Shown piece by piece: positions 8,282 through 17,654 of a stretch of DNA of 64,000 nt. The notes beneath the pieces were generated by a model that was given only the letters and a program-made list of their open reading frames with translations, was not told the origin of the DNA and searched no databases. Positions within the stretch are counted from its first letter, which is position 1; every line of letters begins with the position of its first letter. The position numbers and the translations under genes were made by a program. Source of the stretch: a bacterium (lineage in GTDB: Bacteria > Sumerlaeota > Sumerlaeia > SLMS01 > JAHLLQ01); NCBI GenBank assembly GCA_020444065.1, contig JAHLLQ010000001.1:186001-250000 (forward strand), given 5' to 3'.

Positions 8282-9823
8282 ATGCACGCCGACCCGATCC
8301 AACTCGAGCTATTCACGAATCGCCTGCGCGCCATTGCCTGGGAAATGGGCGAACTGATGCGCCGCACTGCGATGTCGACAAATGTGAAGGAGCGGCTCGA
8401 TTTCTCCTGTGGGGTCTTGGATGCTCGTGGTGAATTGGTGGTGAATGCGCCGCACATTCCCGTTCACCTCGGTGCACTTGGCCTGTGTGTTCAGCAGGTC
8501 CAAGCTGCTCTGGATCTGCAGCCCGGCGATGTGGCCATCACGAATCATCCCGCTTACGGCGGTTCGCATTTGCCCGACGTGACAATTGTGACGCCGGTGC
8601 ACTGCCAGGGTGAACTGATCGGCTTTGTGGCAACGCGCGCGCACCACGCAGAGATCGGCGGCGCGACTCCGGGATCCATGCCCCCGAGCGCGACTGCTCT
8701 TGATGAGGAAGGCGTGATCATCGCTCCTCGCCTGCTTGTCCGACAGGGAAAAGCCCAGTGGGATGAGATTCGATCAATCTTAACGGGCGGACGTTATCCA
8801 ACGCGTCTGATTGAGGAGAATCTCGCCGATCTGGCTGCGGCCGTGGCAGCAAACCATCGCGGCACCGAGGCCTTGCGTGCATTGGCAGAACAGGACGGAA
8901 TCACAGCGTTGACTGGAGCAATGTCCGCCTTAAAAGCGCGAGCCGAGCGCCGGATGCGCGAGGCGCTGCGTAGAAGAGGGGACGGAGTCTACGAAGCAGA
9001 AGAACGTCTCGATGACGGATCCCCGTTGCGCGTTCGAATCAAAGTCTCCGATGGAGACGCCATAATAGATTTCGCAGGCACTGCACCAATCCATCCTGGA
9101 AATCTGAATGCAACTCCGGCCATCGTGCGCAGCGTCGTGATCTATGTCCTCCGCCTGCTCGTCGATGAGCCGCTGCCATTGAACGAAGGGCTCCTCGCGC
9201 CCGTAACGCTGCGCATTCCGATGGGCTCGATGTTGAATCCAGACTTCGAAGCCTCTCCCCCGCCAGCCGTTGTTGGAGGCAATGTAGAGACGAGCCAGCG
9301 TCTCGTCGATACGCTCATCAAGGCGCTTGGCCTGATGGCATGCGGACAGGGCACGATGAACAACACGCTGTTCGGGAATGAACGATTCGGATACTACGAG
9401 ACGCTTTGCGGCGGCGCAGGAGCAGGCCCTGGTTTCGGTGGAGCCGACGCGGTGCATACCCACATGACAAACACGCGCATCACCGATCCGGAGGTTCTCG
9501 AACATCGGTACCCGGTGCGTGTTGAGCGCTTCGCAATTCGAACGGGATCCGGTGGGGCTGGTCAATTTCGCGGCGGAGATGGAGCGGTGCGCGAGTTGCG
9601 CTTCCTGGAACCAGTGCAGGTCTCCCTCCTGACACAGCACCGCGTCGAACGTCCCTTCGGTATGGAAGGTGGCGAGCCCGGACAGATCGGCCGTCAGCGC
9701 ATAGTGAAAAGCGATGGTAGCGTTTGCTCTCTGAGTCCAAGTGCGAGCATCGAATTACAAGTGAATGATCGCTTGATTGTTGAAACGCCGGGAGGCGGCG
9801 GATATGGACTTTCGAAGACTTAG
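8282..9823 (+). CDS. hyuB: Hydantoinase B/oxoprolinase beta subunit (HyuB-type)
   Basis: 513 residues from the ATG at 8282 (GGAG ten bases upstream); the frame stays open upstream inside the SDR gene but without family homology. HyuB hallmarks are visible: [23 protein letters not shown] (~residues 59-68), [12 protein letters not shown] (~86-97), [11 protein letters not shown], and the C-terminal TPGGGGYG. Together with HyuA it should form the ATP-dependent cyclic-amide hydrolase, or a related carboxylase-type complex. The length is close to the family norm of about 520-580. Its stop overlaps the stop of the convergent acyltransferase gene by a few bases, so no terminator fits between them. 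Confidence 0.92.
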   Translation: MHADPIQLELFTNRLRAIAWEMGELMRRTAMSTNVKERLDFSCGVLDARGELVVNAPHIPVHLGALGLCVQQVQAALDLQPGDVAITNHPAYGGSHLPDVTIVTPVHCQGELIGFVATRAHHAEIGGATPGSMPPSATALDEEGVIIAPRLLVRQGKAQWDEIRSILTGGRYPTRLIEENLADLAAAVAANHRGTEALRALAEQDGITALTGAMSALKARAERRMREALRRRGDGVYEAEERLDDGSPLRVRIKVSDGDAIIDFAGTAPIHPGNLNATPAIVRSVVIYVLRLLVDEPLPLNEGLLAPVTLRIPMGSMLNPDFEASPPPAVVGGNVETSQRLVDTLIKALGLMACGQGTMNNTLFGNERFGYYETLCGGAGAGPGFGGADAVHTHMTNTRITDPEVLEHRYPVRVERFAIRTGSGGAGQFRGGDGAVRELRFLEPVQVSLLTQHRVERPFGMEGGEPGQIGRQRIVKSDGSVCSLSPSASIELQVNDRLIVETPGGGGYGLSKT

Positions 9824-11211
9824 GACTCGGACAGTGTCCCAATCAGGCTCTCGACCTGTCGCGAAATGGCTGCACGTTCTCTGAGCAATCGCGGAATCAG
9901 GCGCCTTCGCCCCTGCAGGATCTTTGCGGCGCGCGCCCAACGAATTCCATCCTGGCGCAGATCGCGGAAGCGCAAACTGGCAATCCACGCACCTGGCAGC
10001 GACACGAAGTATACTAATCCGGCGAGAATAGATAGCCACCACGAGACTCCAAACCAGATCAGAAGCGCGATCAGGATTGCCGACTGGATCGCAAAGAAGA
10101 TCGGGGCGATCACAAGCCCCGGAATGAGCAACCAGGTCGAATGCGCAACGATGCCATCCGGGTTGAACCGACGCTCGAATGCAACGACAGCTCGCTCGGC
10201 TATGTAGGCATTCACTCGTCCCCATGCGGCAATTGGAAGCCCAATGATCCACATTGCGGATCTCATCGCAAGTCGTGCTGCGACTCGCGACATCGAGGAA
10301 GCCGAGTCGAGTTCATCCGGCCGCAATCCGAGAGCATCCAATGCACGACCGAACCTCGTGAGACGGCGGGAGATACGCGCGGCATCTTCGGGCGCCTGTG
10401 TTTCCGCCCGCTTACGCCACACCAGGAAAAGCTCGGCGGTCGATGAACCTGCCTGGCTCTGTTGTTCGGGAGAATCGATCGCCGGAGGCTGCTTGACCGC
10501 GCCACGATTCCATTCTGCGATGTACGAACGCGCTGCCAGCATCGCCTCGGTGCGCTCCTGCCACGAATTGGCGTGAAGCGAGAGACTCCGAAGTTGCGAC
10601 TCCAGATCCCGCGTAAACTCGGTCATCGCGCGCCGTGGGTGCTCGTTGTATGTCTCCAGATAATCGGTTGCAGCGATGGGCTCGCCAACAACGATGCGCG
10701 CGGCACTGCGCCATCGCGGAGAGTCCTCCCACTGCAGGCCAACAGGCACCACGTGAAGATCGAGATTCCAGCCGGCAGCTTCCTCCGCACCAAAGGCCAG
10801 CCTTGCCGTCCCAACCTTGATCTTCTGCACCTTCGGTTCGTGTCGCGAGATACCTTCCGGGAAGATCGCCACCGTTTGCCCTGTGCGCAACTTGTCGCCG
10901 AGCTCTGCCAGTGATTTCCGATTATCGGAGGGATCCGCACCCGCATCGATCGCGCGATGAATCGGCACGCACCCGAGCTTGCGCAGAAACCAACCGAGTA
11001 CAGGCTTCTTAAACAGGAACACAGCCGATGCGAACGCCGGAGGTCGTGGCATTTTCGCCATCAGTACAAGCCCATCAGCCAGTGAATTGCCATGGTTGGC
11101 TGCATACAAGACCGGGCTGGAACGCGGCAGACGTTCCAGCCCGGACACATCGATTCTTCGATAGAAAACTGCAACGGCAAGGCGCACAAGGAGTATGAGT
11201 AGAGCCTTCAT
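9820..11211 (-). CDS. PlsC-like (SCT1/GPT-type) glycerophospholipid acyltransferase with C-terminal membrane segments
   Basis: 463 residues. The N-terminal acyltransferase domain has the active-site motif NHGNSLADG (residues 39-47) with His and Asp separated by five residues, as in SCT1/GAT-like glycerol-3-phosphate acyltransferases rather than the four of typical PlsC. The acyl-acceptor motif FPEGISR follows near residue 118 and VPVGL near 160. The C-terminal half (about 310-415) carries two or three hydrophobic helices, so the enzyme is membrane-bound. It probably acylates glycerol-3-phosphate or lysophosphatidate. It is the last gene of the Wza/Wzc operon, 17 bases after wzc. A role in making a lipid anchor for the polysaccharide is possible but speculative; housekeeping lipid synthesis is as likely. 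Confidence 0.86.
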   Translation of the reverse strand: MKALLILLVRLAVAVFYRRIDVSGLERLPRSSPVLYAANHGNSLADGLVLMAKMPRPPAFASAVFLFKKPVLGWFLRKLGCVPIHRAIDAGADPSDNRKSLAELGDKLRTGQTVAIFPEGISRHEPKVQKIKVGTARLAFGAEEAAGWNLDLHVVPVGLQWEDSPRWRSAARIVVGEPIAATDYLETYNEHPRRAMTEFTRDLESQLRSLSLHANSWQERTEAMLAARSYIAEWNRGAVKQPPAIDSPEQQSQAGSSTAELFLVWRKRAETQAPEDAARISRRLTRFGRALDALGLRPDELDSASSMSRVAARLAMRSAMWIIGLPIAAWGRVNAYIAERAVVAFERRFNPDGIVAHSTWLLIPGLVIAPIFFAIQSAILIALLIWFGVSWWLSILAGLVYFVSLPGAWIASLRFRDLRQDGIRWARAAKILQGRRRLIPRLLRERAAISRQVESLIGTLSES

Positions 11212-11228
11212 CCGCTGCCGTCCTTGGA

Positions 11229-13532
11229 TCAGTTGTTGTCGTTCGACTCCGTCTCTTCTTCTTCGCGATAGCCGCGGCGGTGGCGCACGTTGTAGCGCTT
11301 TCCGTACTCGTAACCATAGTAGTAGGCAGTCGACTTCTGGCTGCGCTTCACCTGGTTGTTGTACACAACGCCAAGGATGCGAACGTTCATGCTGGTAAGC
11401 GAGTCCGTTACGCTTTCTAGTATATCGCGACGCGTGCGGCCGATGTTGGCAACCAGACAGACGCCGTCGACCTTCTTGCCGAGGACGAAGGAGTCGGCCA
11501 TTCCGTGCAGTGGCGCGGAGTCGATGATGATCGTCTTGTATTCCTTCCGAAGATCCGTGATCAACTTCATCATCGCATCGCTTTCGAGCAGTTCCACCGG
11601 GGAGGGGGAATCATGCCCGGCCGGAATGACATCCAGGCCGCCGTTGACGTCGGTGTGCAGCGCTTCGCGCCATTCGCACTGGCCTGTCAGAATATCAGAG
11701 AGACCCGGGCGCTTGTTGATCTGGAAGCAGCGATGTGTAATCGGCAGCTTCAAGTCGCCATCGATCAGAAGAGTCTTCTCTCCGCGGCTGGCGAACACGA
11801 TGCCGAGGTTCGAGGCGACGGTCGACTTGCCCTCACGTGGGAAACAACTCGTCACGACGATAACCTGTGGCGAATGCCCAGCCGTTGAATACTGAAGCGA
11901 CGTGCGAAGGAAGCGGAAAGCTTCCGCCTGGCCGGACATGGAGCCGGAGTCGTCGATCAACTGAATCCGGCGGCGCTGGCGACGCCTCACGAGCGGAATC
12001 TTGAATGTCCCACCCAGGTAAGGCACCATGCCGAGGCTTGCCAGACCAAGTTCAGTCTCAACCTGCTGCGGCGTGTGAATGCTGCGATCGAGCTTGTGTA
12101 GACCAAGCGCGAGCGCCACACCAAGAAAGCCACCGAAGAACGTGAACAACACCATGGTCGTGGTGAAGTCGGGCGACGACGGGAAGCGCGGAACGCCGGC
12201 TTCGCTGAAAATCGTTACGTTCGACCCTTCGATATCGGCCGAGACGTTGATCTCCTTGAAACGCGACAGAAGTGAATCGTACAGTTCCTTCGTCGAGTCG
12301 ACTTCGCGTTGCAGCACGTTGTACTGCACCATCTCTCCACGCAGACGCTGGACGAGTTCTTCTGCTTCGCCAAGACGATCCTGGAGAGCATCGAGACGCA
12401 TCCTGGCCAGTTTTGCACGACCCGCCGCCTCGGTACGCACGCGACCCGTGGCACTGGTGATCTGGTCGGCAAGAGCGGTGATCTGACGCTCAAGTCGACG
12501 AAGCGGCGGATAATCCGGCTCGTTCTCCGCGGCCATCGCAATCCGTTCGATTTCGAGTTCGTTGCGCTTCTCCGACAACGCCACGTAGGTGGGATCTTCT
12601 GTCAGTAGATAACTGCGAACTTCGGATTCCTCGGCTGCTTTGGCCTCTGCCTCGTACATCGAGATCTCGTTCTTCGTATCCTCGATGCTCGCGCTCAGAG
12701 TTCTCATCGTCTCGACTGCGATCGAGAGATTCTGCTCCATCACGCGCAAGTCCGAATCGCCCTTATATTCGTAGAGGGCCTTCTCGGCATTTTCGAGGCG
12801 ATCCTTCGTATCATCGATCTGATTCTGGAGGAACGTGATCGCGTAGCGATAGGACTCGCTCTTATCCTCGTTCAGGCTCCGTATGTACTGGACGCTGTAT
12901 TCATTGGCAATGCGTGCGGCGCGGATCGGATCGGGGTGCGTCACGGAGATGCGAATCAGCTTCGTCTCGAGGTGCTGGCGAACGCCGACACGGCTCTGCA
13001 GATTCGCAATCGCACCCTGGAGTTCCAACTCCTTCGGGTCGACAGGAACCGGGCGATGCGGAATGACCATCTTCCGGATATTGCGCATCTGTTCCTGTGT
13101 CCAGGCGATCACCTTCTCAACCGGCGATAGTTCGCGCGGCGTGTGCTTCACATTATCCATCAATCCCAGCGCGTCGATCACCATCTTGGTGACACGCGGG
13201 CTGCGGATCATCTCGACCTGCGTCTTGATCTCGTCGACGTAGCTGACGGAGCGGCCGATCTCGCCGAATTCGACGATCTGCGTCGAGGTCGGCTCGTACT
13301 TGATCATACTCGAGGCGGAGTACATGGGCGTCGACTTCTTAAGTTGGAAAACGCCGATGAACATGAAGATCAGGACGGAGAAGAGAATGATCCATTTTCT
13401 CCGCCACAAGATCCCGGCGTATTCGCGGACGTCGAATCCTCCGCCTTCGTCAAACTCGGAACGCAGTCCCGTGCCTCTCCCCTCGTTCCGAGAGGGCGTT
13501 TCATCTGCGTTCCTATGATCGATATTACTCAC
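11229..13532 (-). CDS. Polysaccharide co-polymerase/tyrosine autokinase (Wzc/GumC-CapB type)
   Basis: 767 residues from a GTG at 13532 with AAAGG upstream. The N-terminus has a Wzz-type domain with a first transmembrane helix at about residues 49-68, then a long periplasmic coiled coil (about 190-420), then a second helix near 455-475. The cytoplasmic kinase domain follows: Walker A FPREGKST (~561-568), Walker A' LLIDGDLKLP (~586), Walker B IIIDSAP (~655), and a Tyr-rich C-terminus with YYYGYEYGKRY (~730-742). In the family these tyrosines are autophosphorylated and the phosphorylation cycle controls chain length and export with the Wza channel. The Wza-like gene is directly upstream. The acidic end (EEEETESNDNN) is a local oddity. 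Confidence 0.95.
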   Translation of the reverse strand: MSNIDHRNADETPSRNEGRGTGLRSEFDEGGGFDVREYAGILWRRKWIILFSVLIFMFIGVFQLKKSTPMYSASSMIKYEPTSTQIVEFGEIGRSVSYVDEIKTQVEMIRSPRVTKMVIDALGLMDNVKHTPRELSPVEKVIAWTQEQMRNIRKMVIPHRPVPVDPKELELQGAIANLQSRVGVRQHLETKLIRISVTHPDPIRAARIANEYSVQYIRSLNEDKSESYRYAITFLQNQIDDTKDRLENAEKALYEYKGDSDLRVMEQNLSIAVETMRTLSASIEDTKNEISMYEAEAKAAEESEVRSYLLTEDPTYVALSEKRNELEIERIAMAAENEPDYPPLRRLERQITALADQITSATGRVRTEAAGRAKLARMRLDALQDRLGEAEELVQRLRGEMVQYNVLQREVDSTKELYDSLLSRFKEINVSADIEGSNVTIFSEAGVPRFPSSPDFTTTMVLFTFFGGFLGVALALGLHKLDRSIHTPQQVETELGLASLGMVPYLGGTFKIPLVRRRQRRRIQLIDDSGSMSGQAEAFRFLRTSLQYSTAGHSPQVIVVTSCFPREGKSTVASNLGIVFASRGEKTLLIDGDLKLPITHRCFQINKRPGLSDILTGQCEWREALHTDVNGGLDVIPAGHDSPSPVELLESDAMMKLITDLRKEYKTIIIDSAPLHGMADSFVLGKKVDGVCLVANIGRTRRDILESVTDSLTSMNVRILGVVYNNQVKRSQKSTAYYYGYEYGKRYNVRHRRGYREEEETESNDNN

Positions 13533-13586
13533 GAGTATTGCCTTTCCTCGACTGATATTCCCTCAGGGATGAACTTCGGGCTGGCC

Positions 13587-14738
13587 TCAGCCGACCGGGT
13601 TATAGGTCGCCGAAGCACCGGCCTTCACCGAGCCCTGGAAGAACTTCGCGAACCACTCCAGGAACATGCGGACTGGATGTCCGTAGATGAAAACCTGGTC
13701 ACCATCCTGCAAGGCGAAGTCTTCCGTATCGCGGGACAACATTGCGCGCGCATTCATGAAGTAAGAAACAGGCTGGCCGTCGCGACCGCTGCGCACGACT
13801 TCGATATCGGAGTCGCCGCCGAAACGCATGCCGCCGCGTTCCACGATCACTTGGGTCACGGTCATCACGCTGGGGCCCAGGAAAGTCACACCGGGGTCCC
13901 AGACCTTGCCCTGAACCATGCAAGTACCTGCGGGCGGGACATAGATGATGTCATTCGGCAGCAGCGGCACATTGTAGTCAAGAACGCCGTGGAAGACGAA
14001 CTGTTCGATAGGAATAACGTATTCGTCGCGAGGCAGGACCTTGCCGTCCTCACTGATCAGTTGGACCAAGTCGTCGACAGACATGCTGGCCTCCTGGCGA
14101 AGCGATAGCTTCTGGCGATAGAGCTTCAAGTAGCGACCGGGCGCCATGCCGCCTGTCCTGCCGCCCATGCTCAATCCGCCGGCCTTGAAGATGGCATCGA
14201 TCAGCGTATCGCCGAACTCGATCTGATACCGCCCGGGCTTCACGACTGATCCCAGAACAGAAACTTTATTGCGATTGAATTCCTTGATCACGACGACGGG
14301 TTGCGGATCGCTGATGTACTCGCGATAGGCCACACGAAGATCCTGCTGGAGTTCTTCGGCGCTCTTGCCATGCACCTTGATCGCGCCAATCAACGGCAGC
14401 GCCAGCATCGGATAGCCGGTGACCTTGAATTCCACTCCCGGCTCATCGTCGCGATCCGTCAGGATGTCTTCGCGTCCGATCAACTGAATCGCGATCACAT
14501 CGCCAGGTCCGATGTAATAGGGTTCACCGCGACTGATCTGCATCTCCGCACTGGCGATGAGTCGTTCGAGCGATTCTGGAGTCGATTGCTCGCTCAGATC
14601 GATGGCTGGACCGATCACCGGATCGCTGGCAGTACGTGCGCAGCCGGTCGTCAGGATCGAAGCGCTCGCGACGAGAAGCAGCGCGAACAGGGGAAAAATG
14701 CGTTTCCAGGTGCCAAGTGTCATGATTTGGTCAATCAC
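13587..14738 (-). CDS. Outer-membrane polysaccharide export lipoprotein (Wza-like)
   Basis: 383 residues from a GTG at 14738, or 378 from the ATG at 14723; the hydrophobic signal starts after the second. An imperfect lipobox LTTGC (Cys33) follows the signal, so the mature protein is probably a lipoprotein. YYIGPGDVIAIQLIG begins the polysaccharide export domain (about residues 75-160), followed by SLBB-type segments (VSVLGSVVKPGRYQ near 155; CMVQGKVWDPGV near 272). A hydrophobic/aromatic C-terminus may form the outer-membrane helix. It is expected to form the export channel working with the Wzc-like kinase 54 bases downstream. Confidence 0.93.
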   Translation of the reverse strand: MIDQIMTLGTWKRIFPLFALLLVASASILTTGCARTASDPVIGPAIDLSEQSTPESLERLIASAEMQISRGEPYYIGPGDVIAIQLIGREDILTDRDDEPGVEFKVTGYPMLALPLIGAIKVHGKSAEELQQDLRVAYREYISDPQPVVVIKEFNRNKVSVLGSVVKPGRYQIEFGDTLIDAIFKAGGLSMGGRTGGMAPGRYLKLYRQKLSLRQEASMSVDDLVQLISEDGKVLPRDEYVIPIEQFVFHGVLDYNVPLLPNDIIYVPPAGTCMVQGKVWDPGVTFLGPSVMTVTQVIVERGGMRFGGDSDIEVVRSGRDGQPVSYFMNARAMLSRDTEDFALQDGDQVFIYGHPVRMFLEWFAKFFQGSVKAGASATYNPVG

Positions 14739-14774
14739 CTTTGAGACAAAGTAAAACCGCCCCCGGGAATGGCG

Positions 14775-16265
14775 CTAGCGCCGCCCGGAGGAGGAATTGC
14801 TGACGATGAACAGAGGCCCATCGTTTATTGATAAAGCCAACAAAATCAATGCTACAAAACCCACAAGTGGGATTCGGAGGTGGAAATCCACTCCCGCGTG
14901 TATCAGTAGTGCGATCAGCCCGGCCATGGCGGCTCGGGTCATGATGCGGTCAGGCCATTCAAAAGCCTCCCACCTCTGTCGGGTATCCCGCCAGAAGGAA
15001 AGCAAGGCCTTACTGAACAGCAGTCCTACCACAAGGGCAATCGGGATTCCAAGCTCCGCCAAGATCTGCACATAGTCGCCGTGCGACCAGATCGGATCGG
15101 TTCGCATCGGCATGACGCTATAGCGTGTCAGAGCGTTTTCCGTGCCGCCGAGCCCAAGGCCCGTCCACGGACTATCGCCCAGACCCTCCAGCGTTGCGCG
15201 CCAGAGCTCGAATCGCCCCAGTCCTTGCCGCTCGCCGGTCTCCCACTGCAGGGATGAAATCCCCTCCAGAAGAGAGGCGGAATACACCAAACCGGCCACC
15301 GCAAGGAGAAGCAGGATGGTGCCCCCCACCCCGACGGCGGTCAATGAAAACGGGACGGATTCAGCGTCGTCCCTTGGCCCTTCGTTGCGAGCTCCCCAGA
15401 CCTCGATAATCACCCAGATCAGCAGCACCGCACCACCCAGCACCAGTCCACCCCGAGAATATGATGTTGCCCAGCCCATCATGGCGATCAATCCCGCGCC
15501 GACAGCGATCAGGAGAGGATTCGATCCGCTGAAGAGACCGCCGCTGAAGACCTCGGAACGGCGCGAGAGATCGATCGTCCAGACCATGAACAGCGGTATT
15601 CCGGCCAGGACGAGGGCGGCATGATGAGATGGGTTGAACAGAGCTCCGATTGCATGCGGCTGCCCGCCGGCTGCAAACCTGAGGAACCCCCAGATGCCTT
15701 CGGTCAGTGAAACCAACGCGACGGCGATAATCAGTCGATTCGAGCAACGGCGCCTGGTCGTCAGAAGAGCGACTCCCGCGAAGAACAATCCCGCCGCCAC
15801 CAACTGATCCCAGGACCAGATCGCCCGGTCCGGATTCAGCGCGAGTGGAATCATGGTCGGAAATTCCAGACCGGTGCTCTGGAAAGATTGCTGAATCTCT
15901 TTCCAGGCCGGATTGAGTCCCATCACCAGCCCTGCGGGAAGCGGGATCGTCTGAAAGCCCGTCCAGACAATCATGACGCCAAAAGCGGACAGAATCCACC
16001 GCGAGGTTCGCAGGTGACTCCCCCGCCAGCGATTCAGCCAAATACCGATAGCGGCCCAGACCCCAAGCAAACCGCACCCGAGCCATGCAAGGACTCGATA
16101 AATTCCCAACTCGGCATACCCGTGCGATGCCATGCCGCCTACAAGGATCGCATAGATGACCAGTTCCGCCAAGGCATCGCCCGTCAGAATCCAGGGGGGC
16201 AGTCCCCGCGAGTACTTGGACTTCCGCGATGGAGCGTTCAAGGGAGGAGCAGTCGGTTCAATCAC
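14775..16265 (-). CDS. O-antigen ligase/polymerase family membrane protein (Wzy_C type)
   Basis: 496 residues from a GTG at 16265 whose first bases overlap the stop of the upstream gene (GTGA). About ten to twelve hydrophobic helices span the protein. The large periplasmic loop and the following segment carry the Wzy_C signature: GRFELWRATLEGLGDSPWTG (about residues 345-364) and HGDYVQILAELGIP (about 395-408). Family members polymerise undecaprenyl-linked repeat units or ligate polysaccharide to lipid A core. The gene lies next to wza/wzc-like genes, which favours a polymerase or ligase for an exported polysaccharide. A second, different Wzy candidate is at 54057-55403. Confidence 0.9.
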   Translation of the reverse strand: MIEPTAPPLNAPSRKSKYSRGLPPWILTGDALAELVIYAILVGGMASHGYAELGIYRVLAWLGCGLLGVWAAIGIWLNRWRGSHLRTSRWILSAFGVMIVWTGFQTIPLPAGLVMGLNPAWKEIQQSFQSTGLEFPTMIPLALNPDRAIWSWDQLVAAGLFFAGVALLTTRRRCSNRLIIAVALVSLTEGIWGFLRFAAGGQPHAIGALFNPSHHAALVLAGIPLFMVWTIDLSRRSEVFSGGLFSGSNPLLIAVGAGLIAMMGWATSYSRGGLVLGGAVLLIWVIIEVWGARNEGPRDDAESVPFSLTAVGVGGTILLLLAVAGLVYSASLLEGISSLQWETGERQGLGRFELWRATLEGLGDSPWTGLGLGGTENALTRYSVMPMRTDPIWSHGDYVQILAELGIPIALVVGLLFSKALLSFWRDTRQRWEAFEWPDRIMTRAAMAGLIALLIHAGVDFHLRIPLVGFVALILLALSINDGPLFIVSNSSSGRR

Positions 16266-17590
16266 GGCGTCCCCTCCTCGTCGGTGCCGCGGCTGACCCT
16301 CAGCTCATCGATGGAGACGCGCATGTCATCTAAGTCAATCGAGCGCCCACCTCTGAAATTCCGCTCGAAGATCAGATCCGCAACACGGCCTGACTTCGTC
16401 GCAGTGATCGGAAGGCGAAGCCATTGCCAGCCCTCTTCGGTCGTGTCCGAAGGCGCACTGTATCTCGCCTGACCGCCTCTGCCTGTGCCCAGACGACATG
16501 TTGCGCTGGCGGCGGGGCTGATGCGGACACGCAACTCAATCGTTCCAGACCAATCCGGAGGGATCGGAAGGCGATAGAAGATCCAACGAATCTGCTCCTT
16601 GGCAGATCGCGTAAACTGCATCTCGATGTGAGCCCCGGTATCTCGAATCTCCGACTCCGCCGGCTGCCAGCGGCTGATTACGGTGGTCGACTGCATCGGC
16701 TGCTGCCAGCCGAGATGGAAGGAGTGCTCGAACGGAGGGTATGTGAGATTCGGATCGGCCAGGAGTAGCCCCTGCTCCTCGATAAGGCGTGTGCTGTGAA
16801 GCGCCCAGACCCGCTCGATCTCCTTTATGTTCATAGGTGAATACAAGAGTTCGACAAACTGATTGCCGAAATCGTGGTCTGCCAGCTCAGCGTTGGTGAA
16901 GGTGGCCAGAACAGGCGCCATCGCGCCGGGATTTGCAGCAGCCATTGCCCTGGCTGCCATCAGCTTCTCGTCCGGGGGGAGCTCATCGAGGCGGAGAATC
17001 TTGAAGACGGAGGACGGCTCGCGTCCCGTAGCGATAAGTTCGGCGGCCGCAGCGGCGGCGTACTCGTCTCCGAGCAGCGAAATCTGGCGGGCGAGTTCCA
17101 TGGCCCGATTGGGCTCATCCAAGAGACTCCAGAGCCGGATCGCCTCGACGCGTTGGCCTGGGTAACGGGGCTCCAGTTCATCGGATCGCGAGAGAGCAGC
17201 GCGTGCCTCGTCCATGTGGTTCTGGAGTAGCTTCTCTCTTGCCAGGATCATCCAGGCCGAAGATTCCAATGGATCCAGCAGCAGAGCTCGACGCGTCGAC
17301 TCGATAGCCCCCTGATGATCCGGAGGGAACAGGATTCGACCGCGCTCATTGGCCAACAGCAGATTGCCATCCGCCGTTGGAGCCGGCTCGTCGCGTTCAA
17401 GAACTGCGGTGGGATTCTCTCGACGTGCCTCCGCCCAGGCGATACGTGTTTGCATCCGGCTCGCCTGGGACATCGACCAGCCGACCACGATCGCCATGGC
17501 GATCAGAGAGAGCATAATCCTGGGGATGGGAAGGGACGGGGTACCGGTCGAGGAACTCAAGGATCGAAAACCATTCGTTTTTGTCAGCAC
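16262..17590 (-). CDS. Membrane-anchored TPR-like protein with C-terminal sugar-binding-like domain (unknown function)
   Basis: 442 residues if the GTG at 17590 is used; an ATG at 17515 just before the transmembrane helix (MLSLIAMAIVVGW) is an alternative. I see one membrane anchor near residues 26-42, Ala/Leu/Glu-rich helical pairs with TPR character at about 85-230 (ALLLDPLESSAWMILAREKL), and a C-terminal beta-rich domain (about 290-435) with IRWIFYRLPIPPDW and DDMRVSIDELRVS, resembling carbohydrate-binding jelly rolls. No catalytic motif is visible. It overlaps the O-antigen ligase/polymerase start by four bases, so the two are probably made together. A periplasmic partner of the polymerase or export machine is a reasonable guess, not shown. 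Confidence 0.8.
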   Translation of the reverse strand: MLTKTNGFRSLSSSTGTPSLPIPRIMLSLIAMAIVVGWSMSQASRMQTRIAWAEARRENPTAVLERDEPAPTADGNLLLANERGRILFPPDHQGAIESTRRALLLDPLESSAWMILAREKLLQNHMDEARAALSRSDELEPRYPGQRVEAIRLWSLLDEPNRAMELARQISLLGDEYAAAAAAELIATGREPSSVFKILRLDELPPDEKLMAARAMAAANPGAMAPVLATFTNAELADHDFGNQFVELLYSPMNIKEIERVWALHSTRLIEEQGLLLADPNLTYPPFEHSFHLGWQQPMQSTTVISRWQPAESEIRDTGAHIEMQFTRSAKEQIRWIFYRLPIPPDWSGTIELRVRISPAASATCRLGTGRGGQARYSAPSDTTEEGWQWLRLPITATKSGRVADLIFERNFRGGRSIDLDDMRVSIDELRVSRGTDEEGTP

Positions 17591-17620
17591 TGGGGGCTCA
17601 ACATCTTGTCGAGCCCCCAG
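17590..17620. promoter_or_regulatory. Strong intergenic hairpin inside the exopolysaccharide operon
   Basis: CTGGGGGCTC (17590-17599) and GAGCCCCCAG (17611-17620) form a perfect 10-bp stem with an 11-base loop. It lies between the GT4 stop (17655) and the TPR-like gene and includes the first base of that gene's GTG start. No T-run follows on either strand, so a simple terminator is unlikely. An RNA-processing, stability or start-masking element is possible. Confidence 0.6.
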
Positions 17621-17654
17621 AAGCGCAGAATCAGGTCGGCAGAATCAACCGATA

